Shown piece by piece: positions 25,301 to 36,397 of a stretch of DNA of 64,000 nucleotides. The notes beneath the pieces were generated by a model. The model made no database searches. It was given only the letters and a program-made list of their open reading frames with translations, and had not been told where the DNA came from. The DNA is from Hyalella azteca (Eukaryota; Arthropoda; Malacostraca; Amphipoda; Hyalellidae): positions 1 to 64,000 of the forward strand of contig NW_025945833.1 in the NCBI RefSeq assembly GCF_000764305.2, written 5' to 3'. How positions within the stretch are numbered: position 1 is the first letter of the stretch; every line of letters begins with the position of its first letter. The position numbers were made by a program, and so were the translations under genes.

Positions 25301-28300
25301 AATAATAGTGTAATCGGCAGAAGCAGCAATTCATAATACTAATTTTACACAATTCATTTCCTTTTCTAATTGTTGATGATGCAATTTTCCCCCCATTTAC
25401 TTCTATCGCATTGAGGTTTTAATTATAAGTCATTTTAGTTATTAGGCTTAAGACTTGTTTCAACGATTTGTACCAATTCAACAGCAAACAATATCAGCTG
25501 AATCTGCCAAGACCAAGTGTAAGAACTTCCTTGCAACGTTACTGAAGCTTGCTGGAGAACAGAAGCAGCCTGTGGCCAAGAACGTCCGTAGTCTCATTCA
25601 AGGTCTCATAGATTCTAAAGTGGAGCCTGAAGCTTTTACTGAAGAATTGCAAAAAGACCTCAACTCTTCTCCACAACCTTGTTTAGTGCCTTTCCTTAAG
25701 GTGGGTTCATTCAGATATTTATGCTCATATGCGGAATTATTTGCATACCAAGCAGCTTCTAAACCACGAGTATTATGTATATCTATTCTCAATTAGGGGA
25801 ATTTCAGTGAATTCATTAATGATCTCGGATTAGTTCCTATTTATCCATCCCTGTGCACATTTTATTAGTTTTTTGTATTGTTACCGATCATTTCTGGACA
25901 TTTCTCATTGCCAGCAAATTCGTCTCTGCCATCCACATAATATTATTTTATTCGCAATGAAAACCTGAAGATATAATCTTGACTTGATTGCCATTTCACT
26001 TGACAGAAAACTCTACCGTTCCTGCGAGCATCTTTAGCGCGTGGCGAGATCACAATAGAAGGAGTGAACCCTCCGCCCCCCAGCAGCATCCCAGTGCAGC
26101 CCGGTGCCACCACCGTCATCCCTACTGTGAGCGCAGCATTTCAGGGCTTGAACTTATCATATGCTTGTCACTTTATTTTGCTTAGTTTTATTTTGGTTTT
26201 AATCTATTGATTGGATCTTTACCTTAGAATAGCTTATGTATATTTTTCATTTATTCTCAGCATGTAATTTGAAACATATTGTATGTCATAAAAGTGTCTG
26301 GAATAATTTGTGGTAAATATGATGGTATATATAACATTAAACCAATTATACTTTGTAAAGAGGAAACTTTGAATAAGAATATAAATCTTAATAGATATTT
26401 TTTATAGTGCTTAACCGCTATTTTATTTTACAGGCTCCCGTTTTAAGGGCGCCCATAGTGCAGCAGCAACAACCGCAACCTCAACAACAGCAAATTAGGT
26501 TAACAAAGACAGCTGTAGTGAACAATGTAGTGGGCATCCGACCGCCTGTCAATACGATGGTAGTGCAGCAGTCTCTACACCCCGTGGTGAACGCTACTAC
26601 CGCCCCTACCACCATATTGCAGGCTAACTCTAACTCTGCTACACATAACGGTACTCCTGCTACTGCCCCCTCCCCTCTACCGCCCTCGTCTGTAAACAGC
26701 AGCAGGTCTGTTGTGTCCGTGCAGGCGAGCAAGAACAACAAGGACAGGTTTAAGGAAAAGCAACAACATCAATCATATGCCTTCAAGTAAGTTTACGTGA
26801 TTCAATACAAGTTAGGTACTTAACTTCAAATATTTGCATTGATTATCTCCAGTTCTTTGGTTTTGTTGTGTGTAGAGTTACTTTTCGAAAGCTCCACATT
26901 GTTTACTTGTGCTAGCTATAATTATGTAGGTATATCTTTACTTAGTTCTTCTATGAAAATTTGACAAATACAACGACGTCAAAAAAAATGGCTAAATCTT
27001 TTTTATTTTTCTGCCTATTTTTCGTATGGTGGTGAAAGACATAAATTTATAGTGTTAAGAAACGTGGATTAGATGAGTTTAAACCAAATTATGATCCATG
27101 ACACGATGACATCTCTGAGCGTTGTTTGTTGTTGGTTGCATAGCAGTGCAGCTGACGACGATATCAACGACGTGGCGGCGATGGGTGGCGTGAATTTAGG
27201 AGAAGAAAGTCAAAGAATTCTGGACTCAACGGGTTTTGTGGGCACGCAAATTAGATCTTGCAAAGACGAAGTTTTCTTATTACAACAGCCGCTGGCACAG
27301 CGGTTAAAACAAATATGTAAGTAAACTACTGTACCCTGCCCCAGCATAATTTTACCCTGACCTACACTCTTCTACCCTGACTTATACCTTTTTACCGTGA
27401 TCTACACTCTTTTACCCTGATCTACACTCTTTTACCCTGACCTACACTCTTTTACCCTGACCTACACTCTTTTACCCTGACCTACACTCTTTTACTCTGA
27501 CCTACACTCTTTTACCCTGACCTACACTCTTTTACCCTGACCTTCACTCTTTTACCCTGACTAGTCCTTACCTTCGTGTTCTAGTTGCTGCCATAACATT
27601 CTAAGTTCCAAATTACTGTTTATCGATGTGATACGGTATTGTGCAATAATCTATATTTCGCTTTATTTATTTTTACAACACTTCTCTTTAACTTCACTTC
27701 TTGTCTGTCTGTCTGTCTGCTACAAATCTTGTAATCGAAATTTAATACACTTCTACTTATCCTATCGACCTGAAATTTTGCACACTTGTGTAAAGTTGGA
27801 GACAATGAAAAAAATTATATATTAAAAAATTTATATATTAAAAAAAATGAAAAACTAAATTTTTAATTAGAAAATTAAATGAAAAATTCGTTGTACATTT
27901 GTGAGATTGGAGACACTGGATTCTTTGGAAGTGTTGTCTTTAAAAATTAATTTTTAAACGCATATTATTTATTTAAGTGTTATGAATATTTTTGTGTTTC
28001 ATGCTAGACACCTGCGATTAATTCTTGTTAGCCTTTGATTACTGAACAATTTGTTTATGTAAACATGAACTGTGTCCAATGCGATTTGCGTTTAAAGGGC
28101 TTGGTACATGCCTAGTTACCCGTCAGTTTAAAGGATACGCTTCGTGCTCAAGAATAAGAGTCTAATAATACTTGTGTTTTACAGGTAGCAAACACGACAT
28201 GGAAGAGCCGAGCAAAGAGTTCAGCGCACTCTTGTCACATGCAGTGCAAGAGCGTTTAAAAACCGTTATAGAAAAACTTTCTGTCATTGCTGAGCATAGA

Positions 28301-29939
28301 ATAGATATTATAAAGGTGAGGCCTCCATTTGAGTGCATGACAATGGCTGTTTTATTTGAAGAGTTTAATTTTTACGATATTGAGTGCTGTTACAAACATG
28401 TTCATTATCAATTTTATCCATTGAAACTTAAATGTGAATAAATAAGCTGATATAAAAGTAAAAGAGACTGGCAACCAAATGAATTGATGATGTTGAAAAA
28501 AGTTGTAATATTTTATTGGCCAATGCAGATATTTAACCTGGAAATAAAAGGGCATTAGTGAAGAACATGTTTGTTTTGCCGTGCAGAACGAGCCCCGGTA
28601 CGAGGTGCTACAAGACGTTAAAGGCCAACTACGATTTTTGGAAGATCTCGACAGGCTCGAGAAGAAACGTAAAGATGAAGTCGAACGCGAGATGTTGCTC
28701 AGAGCTGCCAAGTCCCGTAACAAAAACGAGGATCCTGAACAGGCTAAACTCAAAGCTAAAGCTAAAGAGGTGAGTTATCGCAATAGGCATGAGATTTTTG
28801 TTCTAAAATTAAGTTGTAACGAATACGTTAGAACGTTATTAAACAATTTATTAGGAACGACCAAATATCCAGCTGACACAATGCCTTTCCAGCATAATCG
28901 TAACTTATTTGATGGGTGTGTATAAAATTTTCATCAGTTAGTGACGTGGCTGTTTTGAAGATTTCCAATGGGATTTTTTACTAGTGTGGTTTAGAAGTGC
29001 CAGCGAACCAAATGCAATACTAACTACGGCCTCGCATCAGCAAACTCAATTTAATTATACATATAACGAAATTTTCTCCAAAGGCAATGCAATACTACGT
29101 TAATTACTTTTACCAACAGATGCAACGGGCAGAAATGGAGGAGATGAGGCAGCGAGATGCTAACATGGCGGCCCTCAAAGCCTTGCAGGGACCCAGGAAA
29201 AAAGCCAAGGTCGACAACGCAGATGATGTGAGTCGCTAAAATATGTCGTGTTTGTAGCCAAATCTGAGATTTTCAACTGTAGTATGGCTATAACTCTTAC
29301 AATTCTTTAATACATTATATTTGCTTCAGCGTGTTGAACCCTCACTTGAGATATTAATTATCGGTGTTAAATGACTTAAAATAATTTTTTGGCACTCTCA
29401 TATCAAAGACCATGAAATTTACATTGGTTATATTAAGTATAGGATATCAGTGACAAGGGACACGCCACCAGGCGCTATAAAATTTTGCTTACTTGTGAAA
29501 AAAAACTTATTTTTATTTTCCAGAGTGGATCTTTCAGTGGGACTTTATCTCAGAAACAGGTATGTTCATTGTGCATGCAAGGCCAATTTCGATCTGGTGC
29601 ATATTTTACGTTGATAACATTTTTAAATTTTGTATCGATACATTTTTCACATTCATTTTTTGTGATGGCACGTTAAATGACGCCCTGATCATGTACCTTG
29701 AAGGACGGAATTAATTTAAAGGGCATTTAATTTTCATGTCAACTGTTTGTCTCATAACGTTGTCATGATCAAAGTTTAGCTGTTGTTTCCATTGAATGTG
29801 TTGGACTGAAGTGCCTTCTCTGCAGATGCCGCTTCGGCAGCGCACCAAGAGAGTCAACATGAGAGATTTGACTTTCCTGATGGAGCAAGAAAAAGACCTC
29901 AACAAATCTAATTTACTTTATAGAACTTATCTTAAATAG
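22305..29939 (+). CDS. TAF4: Transcription initiation factor TFIID subunit 4 (TAF4)
   Basis: TAF4 is a scaffold subunit of the nuclear TFIID complex: its TAFH domain contacts activators and its histone fold pairs with TAF12. Coding exons: 22305-22499, 24365-24598, 24798-25076, 25269-25292 (24-nt micro-exon, uncertain), 25485-25700, 26007-26126, 26434-26786, 27144-27316, 28185-28315, 28587-28769, 29120-29227, 29524-29559, 29826-29939. All junctions are GT/AG and in phase, giving about 720 residues ending LLYRTYLK-stop, like the animal TAF4 C-terminus. The first third is low-complexity, Gln/Asn/Ser-rich, as in the family. The ATG at 22305 opens the first exon I can support; further upstream coding exons are possible because vertebrate TAF4 is longer at this end. 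It converges with the oxidase-like gene on the other strand. Confidence 0.9.
22740..23113. repeat. 28-bp minisatellite in TAF4 intron 1
   Basis: About 13 tandem copies of a 28-bp unit built on gggaaggtgtggtgctgca plus (g/t)taggtgtt. Some units are a few bases short. Variants at the gtgtggtg/gtgtgatg position alternate along the array. The open frames across it on the minus strand are by-products of the periodicity. Confidence 0.85.
23114..24364 (+). other. Remainder of TAF4 intron 1
   Basis: No coding feature or recognisable element. It ends in the acceptor ttgattttcag before the exon at 24365. Confidence 0.6.
25485..26126 (+). CDS. TAF4: TAF4 TAFH (NHR1) domain exons
   Basis: Exon 25485-25700 encodes the four-helix TAFH core: TKCKNFLATLLKLAGEQ, then a Val-Arg-Ser-Leu-Ile helix and LNSSPQPCLVPFLK, matching the CKNFLSTLIKLA and SSPQPYLVPFLK signatures of metazoan TAF4. 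Exon 26007-26126 continues in frame with KTLPFLRASLARGEI and a Pro-rich linker. The start at 25485 uses the acceptor ttcaacag; a second AG at 25498 would not keep phase. TAFH is known to bind hydrophobic activator motifs. The next exon (26434-26786) is a Gln/Ser/Thr-rich linker. Confidence 0.85.
27144..29939 (+). CDS. TAF4: TAF4 histone-fold and conserved C-terminal region
   Basis: Exons from 27144 carry INDVAAMGGVNLGEESQRIL and RSCKDEVFLL (histone-fold region that pairs with TAF12), then HAVQERLKTVIEKL, the QLRFLEDLDRLEKKRKDE coiled region, AAKSRNKNEDPEQAKLKAKAKE, MRQRDANMAALKAL with a basic PRKKAKV, and the terminal TKRVNMRDLTFLMEQEKD block. The order and spacing match metazoan TAF4. The exon at 29524-29559 adds only 12 residues (Ser/Gly-rich) and is a candidate for alternative use. 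Confidence 0.9.
27335..27572. repeat. 20-bp minisatellite in a TAF4 intron
   Basis: About 11 tandem copies of tacactcttttaccctgacc with occasional single-base variants, starting a few bases after the exon ending at 27316. Confidence 0.85.
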
Positions 29940-32900
29940 CACCCACCTCTAGGAACTTGAATTGTTATTTGAATTTGTAGCGTTAGAGAAAAATAATTAT
30001 TTATGTTTAACATTATTCTTAAATGACTAATTAGAATGAAGTAAGTGTGATGTCTAAGCTTTATGAGGTTTCGTTGGTAAAGTTCACACGATATTCCTTT
30101 GTCAGGTAGCAAATATTTGTGAAAGATCTAGCTGAAGTGCGGTCGCTTTTCTGATAATTTTGAATTGGTGGTGCATTACCATTTCCCAGCTACGTCGTGT
30201 TCTACTCTCTGTACATATTTATTTCCATATCTTCTTGCCGGGTAGGTATCGTGAATAGTTGGCGTGTTCTGATAATAGAATACATGTTATTTTTTATACG
30301 AAAAAGCGCGTCGCTCTTTATTTCAAAAAATTTGCACATAATTTTTGTTACTGAAATTATCCGTGTTTTTAGTGGTGTTTTTTTTAGGTGGACATGCGAT
30401 ACTGGGCTGGTGAGCTTGGGGGTGTGTTCTGCTTGGGTTGCTAAACACAATGCTACAATTGGCTTTTGTTAGACAATCGGCAAATGGACTTCTTAGTCTG
30501 GATTTGCCCAAATTGTTCATTTCCATTTTAGCTAATATGTGTCGGTCGTTCTCAAATATGACAAAGAAAGATATGGGCCGTGTTGTTGATTTCTGGGTTA
30601 TTTGTAGGTGACTTGTATCCAAGTTTCCTATCAGAAGACAGGCGCTCGAATGAATGCATCGATGATGTGATGTGTGCGCCCTCACGGCCGAGCTTCTACT
30701 CAATACATTGTAGTTTATTACTGATTGCAGCAACTCTGTCACTGGCCAATTAATGCCTTCTCATCAGCAATGCCTGAAATCAATGTTAGAAGCGTTGTGC
30801 TCCTATCACCGAATGTTTATTTATTTGATGAACCTTGTTACCTAAAAGAGCTCTGAATATGATGCACTTGGTCAGTCAACTCGGCCCATTGAGTCACCGA
30901 AAAGCGATCTGTGTTTGTAATTTCGTCGCTCAATTTCGATTTTAATCTCAAGATTTTACGCAGCGCTATTTGACTTCTCCGTCATTTTCCAAAAACTTAA
31001 CAATTTAACTTTTTGATGCTGAAAACGAGTTATTATTCTCCTGTCAGCTCTTCTTCACAAGTTTATTGAATCACATTGATTCAGAAATTTCATATTGCAT
31101 TTTTTTGCCGTGATTAATTAACTTACAATTTAGTATCAAAGAAAATAACGAGAGCGGTCGTCATATTTACAACGAAACCGTTTCAGTGGCCTCCTCCGCA
31201 GTCAGCTCAGTAATACAAAACATGTAGGATTATCAATTTACATGACTAAATTACCTCAGGGGACACTTGAAACCCAACTTGAGAAATGAAGTGACGTCAA
31301 AACTTGTAAGAATGTCAAGCAAATGAGAAATGTAAGGATTGTCCAGGCGCGGTTTCCGTTTTAGAAAAAATAGTCATGAATTCAGCGTCGTCTGAATGAA
31401 GCTGAAATTATAAAATGCATTTGGGTCACAGTTATGCCCTGCTAATCGCGTGTCATTCGGCAGTTCGTTCGCCCTGCATTCGGCGAACTGCCGAATGACG
31501 TAGCTGCGTATGTAGGGAATCTGCTGATGAGAGTTCTTTTTGGAGTTGCTGAATGTTTTTAAACGAGAGCGTTGTATGAAGAACGCGCATAGTTATTATT
31601 AACTTGAAAATTTTTTTTGGTAGTTTATGCGACTCTCCACCTTCCATTGGCCGGGTTAGGTTTCAATCTCAATCATGTAAATTCTTGTACTAACTGAAAT
31701 GCTTAACTTATAAAATTTCCCGACACGTTTAGCTAAAAAATTTGTTATGTTCTCTGAATTTATTTGATTTATTCTTAGCATTTCATGGTGTTCATTAATA
31801 TAATCTTGTTTTGCGAACTCGTTTGTATCCATCAAGATGCTTCCAAACTCTGCTCCATTTCTTACGAATAAAAGCTCTCAATTTCTCCTCCAACTTAAGC
31901 GTTGCAAAAGTTTCACGATGCTGGGACGTCGCGTCTGCTCGGAAATTTGTGTTGGTAAGTCACTTCATAAATTATGGTATTGCCACTCCTAATGTGTCAT
32001 TTATGTTGATTTTTATAGAATAGTTTTTTTTTATTTACGGCACGAATGATGGTAAAAAAAAGTGTCGAAACACATGCAAGAGATATTTATTGTACCCCGT
32101 TTCTTTAGTTCGAAAGATTGAGCAAAAAATTGTGATTTAATGTGTGTGAGGAAGAAGGGGTTATTGACAATGGAAGTGCCCGCCAAATTTTAGGAGCAAG
32201 ATTGAGACTGCATTGTTGCCACGGTTGGTTGTAGACATCAGCTGCCAACCATGGCCGTGGTCTTCTTGGTATTTCACTTCTCGCCTCTGCTCGTGGATTG
32301 CTACTGACGTGGCTTGTTCTGGCTCGTTGACGCTTGTTGAAAGTGCCAAGACTTTGTAATATTATGGCGAAATTTAATCGTCTTAAATTTTTTGTCGGCT
32401 CTTCAGATAAATAAGATTGTGTTTCCTATTGATTACAATCATTGCATAGTCGTAAGTCTTCTTCGTAAATAGTTATTCTTTCTGTACGAACTATTATCGA
32501 ATTATTCACTTAAAATAATTGAGGAAAAATGTTCTATGAAACGCCCGTCGCGATAGTTGTTGAATTGTTCCAAATTAAACACTTGTGCTGCTGCAATTAA
32601 CTAGAGTGTTTTCCCCAGACAGTTTTTCAACGCTAGTAGTTATTATTTAATAAACCTGTGTTGAGGAGCCGAATTATTTATGTTAATGTACCTGGCTGTT
32701 TTTTATTATGTGTATTCGAGTGAAAGAATCCAATTTTGGGCACGAAATATCAATGTACTTTCATATAATGCCTGGCGGGTAAAAAGCGTTCTTCACTCCT
32801 AAACCTGATCATGTAATTAGGAAAGTCATCTTTGTGAGCATAGGCCTGTATCCGTCCTTGTATGTAATCTTAATTTGCGCTCGACGAATCTAGGTTCTGT

Positions 32901-35900
32901 TAAATTTAAAGTTTTATTTTATTCTGGCTTGCGTAAAGTTTTGATTTGTTATGAGCGATAGTTTCGTGGAAGTAAAATGAAACGCGACTCGCCTCTATTA
33001 GTCTTCCAGCAATCTCGAACAATTAATTATTATATCTGGATCACAACGTTAGTGACAATTATATTTAATTCATTATTGAGCTAACTCTAAAGTTTCGATT
33101 AAGCGAGGGAAATTTCCGTCATTTGAAACTAACCCTGCTCTGAGATGAATTTCACAACATACGTTCACGTTTTAAATAACTGTAACCCTGACCTCATTGT
33201 GCTTCTCTCAAATGAGCTAATAACATTGTTTGTATTTTTAGATGGTAAAGCTTTATAATTTCTAGCTGACTTATCTTGAGTTGCGCTACATGGGAAAAGA
33301 GTCGCTAATTTTGAGGCAGGTGTCTGTACGGTTTAGAATTTATAAATTAGAAAGAGAAACGCATTAACGTGCAAGATTGAATAAAATGTGAACTATGTAG
33401 CTGATCTGTTTATATCTGATCAAGGATGCAGCGTACGAGCGCCGAAATCTGAGTGACTGGTTTTACGTATTGCAGAAGCGATATTTTTTGCACATCTGTT
33501 CATTCCAAAACTGTTAGCCAAGCACAGTCCAATCATTTGACATCTCTGAATTAAAATTAACATACAATCAGCCCAACATACTATTTAATAGGGCTTTAAT
33601 AGTTATTTTCGACTTCGTTAAAATTTTTATTCAACGCCTGCTTAAATTAGAAAACTATCGCAATGTGGCCGTAAGTAGTCAGTTAATGTGGGGAGAGGAA
33701 AGATGAGCGTGGTAGTACGCCTTTTTTTGTATGCATTTCTGAGTAATGATCTCAAATCCTGTGTAATATTTGTATAGGGAAGACTCGCGCATTTTGTAAA
33801 AAGTGTTTTGTTTATTCTCAGCAATTTTGTCAACTTGAAAGTCTGTCTCCTGACGGCTATGTTGCCTCCAGATTCCTTGCGATTTTTTTTCCTTTTAGTT
33901 TGTGAATGAGGATGATTGAAAAAGTGTAATATCTAAAGTTTTGACTGTTCATTATTGTGTATCACGTATGGAATTTCATTAAAAGGATATTCTGGTAATA
34001 GGGAACATGCCTTGTGTATATAGACTTTTTAATGTTAAACTCATGTACAGCCCTGCTTCGCGGCACTCGCTTGTTGGAACGAGAAAATCTACTTTAAAGT
34101 ATGACTTAGTGCAGGCATACTGTATATAATCCGTAAGATACGCTTCCTCGCTTGAATTTGTGTGTGCAGCGATTGCAGGCGGATGTAATTTGTTGTATTT
34201 TAGAACGTTTTTTTTTCACTTCCTCAACCCCTACGACATTGAGATTTTCAGGCTTCCGTGCTGGTTTTAGTAAAAATTTCTGTTCATCGAACATTAGACA
34301 GAAGTACCGCATTTACCAATGCAAGCGTTGGTGCAATCTTTTTTTCTTGTAGCCGTAACAGCTGTTGCCTTGTAAGCTGTTCCTGATCCACATCGGACTG
34401 AAGCTTCAAAAGAATGTTTGTGCTCCACATGTAAAATTTATTTCGAAAGAAAGAACCTCAGATTGCTTTAAGCGTTAATTTTTGTCGTGTGATTTAGTCC
34501 GAGAAGCGCGAGTGTATGTTTTGTGTGTGCCTTTGTCGTAGATAAGCTCCCGACAGCACGTAAATCTCGTGAGATACCAGAACCCTGGGCAATGCTTGAA
34601 CTATTTTGCGACTAGATAAGCAACAGGCAATGCCATAAGCAACAATTCCGACTTACACACGCTGTTAGCTCATTTCGTACGTGAAACGTTTCCTGTCAAG
34701 TTTCTATTCGAGATATTTTATACCAACTACCAGCATATCATCTTTACTTTCAAAAAATCTTTCTAGCGTAAGACTCGACAAAATGGGTTAGTTCATGTCC
34801 GTTTGTAAATGGGTGGATTTGCATGGTTCCATCATTGCGGTCATAGATGCAAGTAGCAAAGCCGGCGTATTTATTTGTCGATATATTGGAGAGCTCATGA
34901 AGTTTTCCACAGCAGTTCCTGATTTCGACCACTGTTCGCGTCACAATTTGTGTTCTCTGCACACCTTGAATGCTATTTGCACTATTACTGGCAGAGATTG
35001 AATTTTACTGTGATTACCCATTGTGGGAACTTGGTTCTTGTGTTGTAATTTTCTTCTCTAATGTGTTTCTTCTGTTGTTCAGGAGCGCACTCATCAAAAC
35101 TGGCATAATGGGCGCTAGAATTTGACGTGATCTTTTTTTCTTCGTTACACAATTATTGTAACTAGTCTTTGGAATTAGCCTCAGTGTTGTCGGTAAATTG
35201 CTTACGTTTTCCTAATTTCTCTGCATCTTTCGGAATATCCTTTCCGTTCTTAGATTTATTATGGTTAATACCACTCGGTTGATGTTTAGTGTAGTTTTTT
35301 TATTTATTATTTAAATCCATGTTATTAGGACACTATTTTATACTGTTGTTCTTCCATGTTCCCACGCACTCAAATGGCGCAAGACACGTTCATTTGTCTT
35401 AAGAAGTCCCCGAAAAAAATGTCATAATTTATTTGTATGCAATTGAGTGATTGGTGCGGTTCTTGACATGTTCGTTCGCATTTTTTCTCCTTCCAAAAGT
35501 AATGAATCTTCCAAAATATAGTGTGCCTGACGAGCACGGAGGTGTCGCGCACCACAGCCCTCGAGTAATCCTTGAGGAATATGATCGCTGTAGATTATTG
35601 TTTCTCTAAATTACGTGAAAAATGCTTTGATTCGAGTACAATATTTCGACTGTAATGAATGATAAGGGTAGGATTTTTCTTTAAAGTTTTATAGAATGTA
35701 CCACAAAAGCTAATAGACTATACCAGCTAAATGTGTTCAGCAAATAACCTTCATATCTAAAACAAATTATGGTATGTATGATGAAATGCAGTGATGATCT
35801 TAAAACAATTGAACATCTATCATTCGAGAGTAAATGTCACCAGAGAAATGTCAATCACCCGAAGCAATCGATCAGTAAAAAATAGTAAGAAACTAAAAAA

Positions 35901-36278
35901 ATGAAGCGTGAATCATTAACAGATATTTCATATGATAAAAAACTTCGCATGTTAACTACTTTATCTTTAGAAAATTCTTAAAATTACATCAATATTCTTC
36001 ACAAAATTAAATTCAACTAATATAAAAGTGGCATGCACATGGAGTTATATTGGTCGGCGTAGTGGCCTAGAAAACCAAGATAACCATTTTTTATTAATTC
36101 GCTCTTTGATGAATCACCAGGGCGGAAAATTCTATAAAATGACTTCGGTAATTAAGCTTCTTTCAACGTAGCAACCATCGAGGTTTTCATTATTAAACTA
36201 TGACTTATAGAACAGGTCATTACTTGTTCATCTTCTATCGTATATTAAACTAAACAGGTAATAAGAACGAATATCAAA
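29940..36278. other. TAF4 3' UTR and convergent intergenic region, no gene seen
   Basis: More than 6 kb between two convergent genes. Open frames here (for example 30323-30742 minus and 31811-32023 plus) have no recognisable domains or splice context. I did not identify a convincing TAF4 polyadenylation signal close to its stop; the first AATAAA I noticed on the plus strand is near 31867. No RNA gene recognised. Confidence 0.4.
36090..36095 (-). terminator. Candidate polyadenylation signal of the oxidase-like gene
   Basis: AATAAA on the minus strand, about 185 nt downstream of the stop codon at 36279-36281. The distance and motif fit a 3' end, but there is no transcript evidence. Confidence 0.4.
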
Positions 36279-36397
36279 TCAGCAGGACGGGAAGCCGAGA
36301 GGAGGCTTAGGCATGTCTGTTGCGTTGCCGACCTGCAGGACGAATGCTTGCCCCACGGCCGCCTGTAGGAGCACCTGACTTTCTCCCAGCCAGAAAC
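36279..36397 (-). CDS. Last exon: degenerate C-terminal copper motif
   Basis: Continues the previous exon in phase (G|GT) as GFWLGESQVLLQAAVGQAFV, then LQVGNATDMPKPPLGFPSC and a stop. In active arthropod laccases the same place reads G-F-W-L-x-H-C-H-x-x-x-H and carries type 1 and type 3 ligands. Here His-Cys-His is Glu-Ser-Gln and the following His is Gln. The surrounding framework (GFWL, LQVG, the PPxxFPxC end) is conserved and there is no stop or frameshift, so loss of the ligands looks selected or tolerated rather than the result of decay. Confidence 0.85.

Noticed and set aside
30323..30742. 139-codon minus-strand open frame in the intergenic region
   Set aside because: No recognisable domain, starts with a non-ATG or weak context, and no splice partners.
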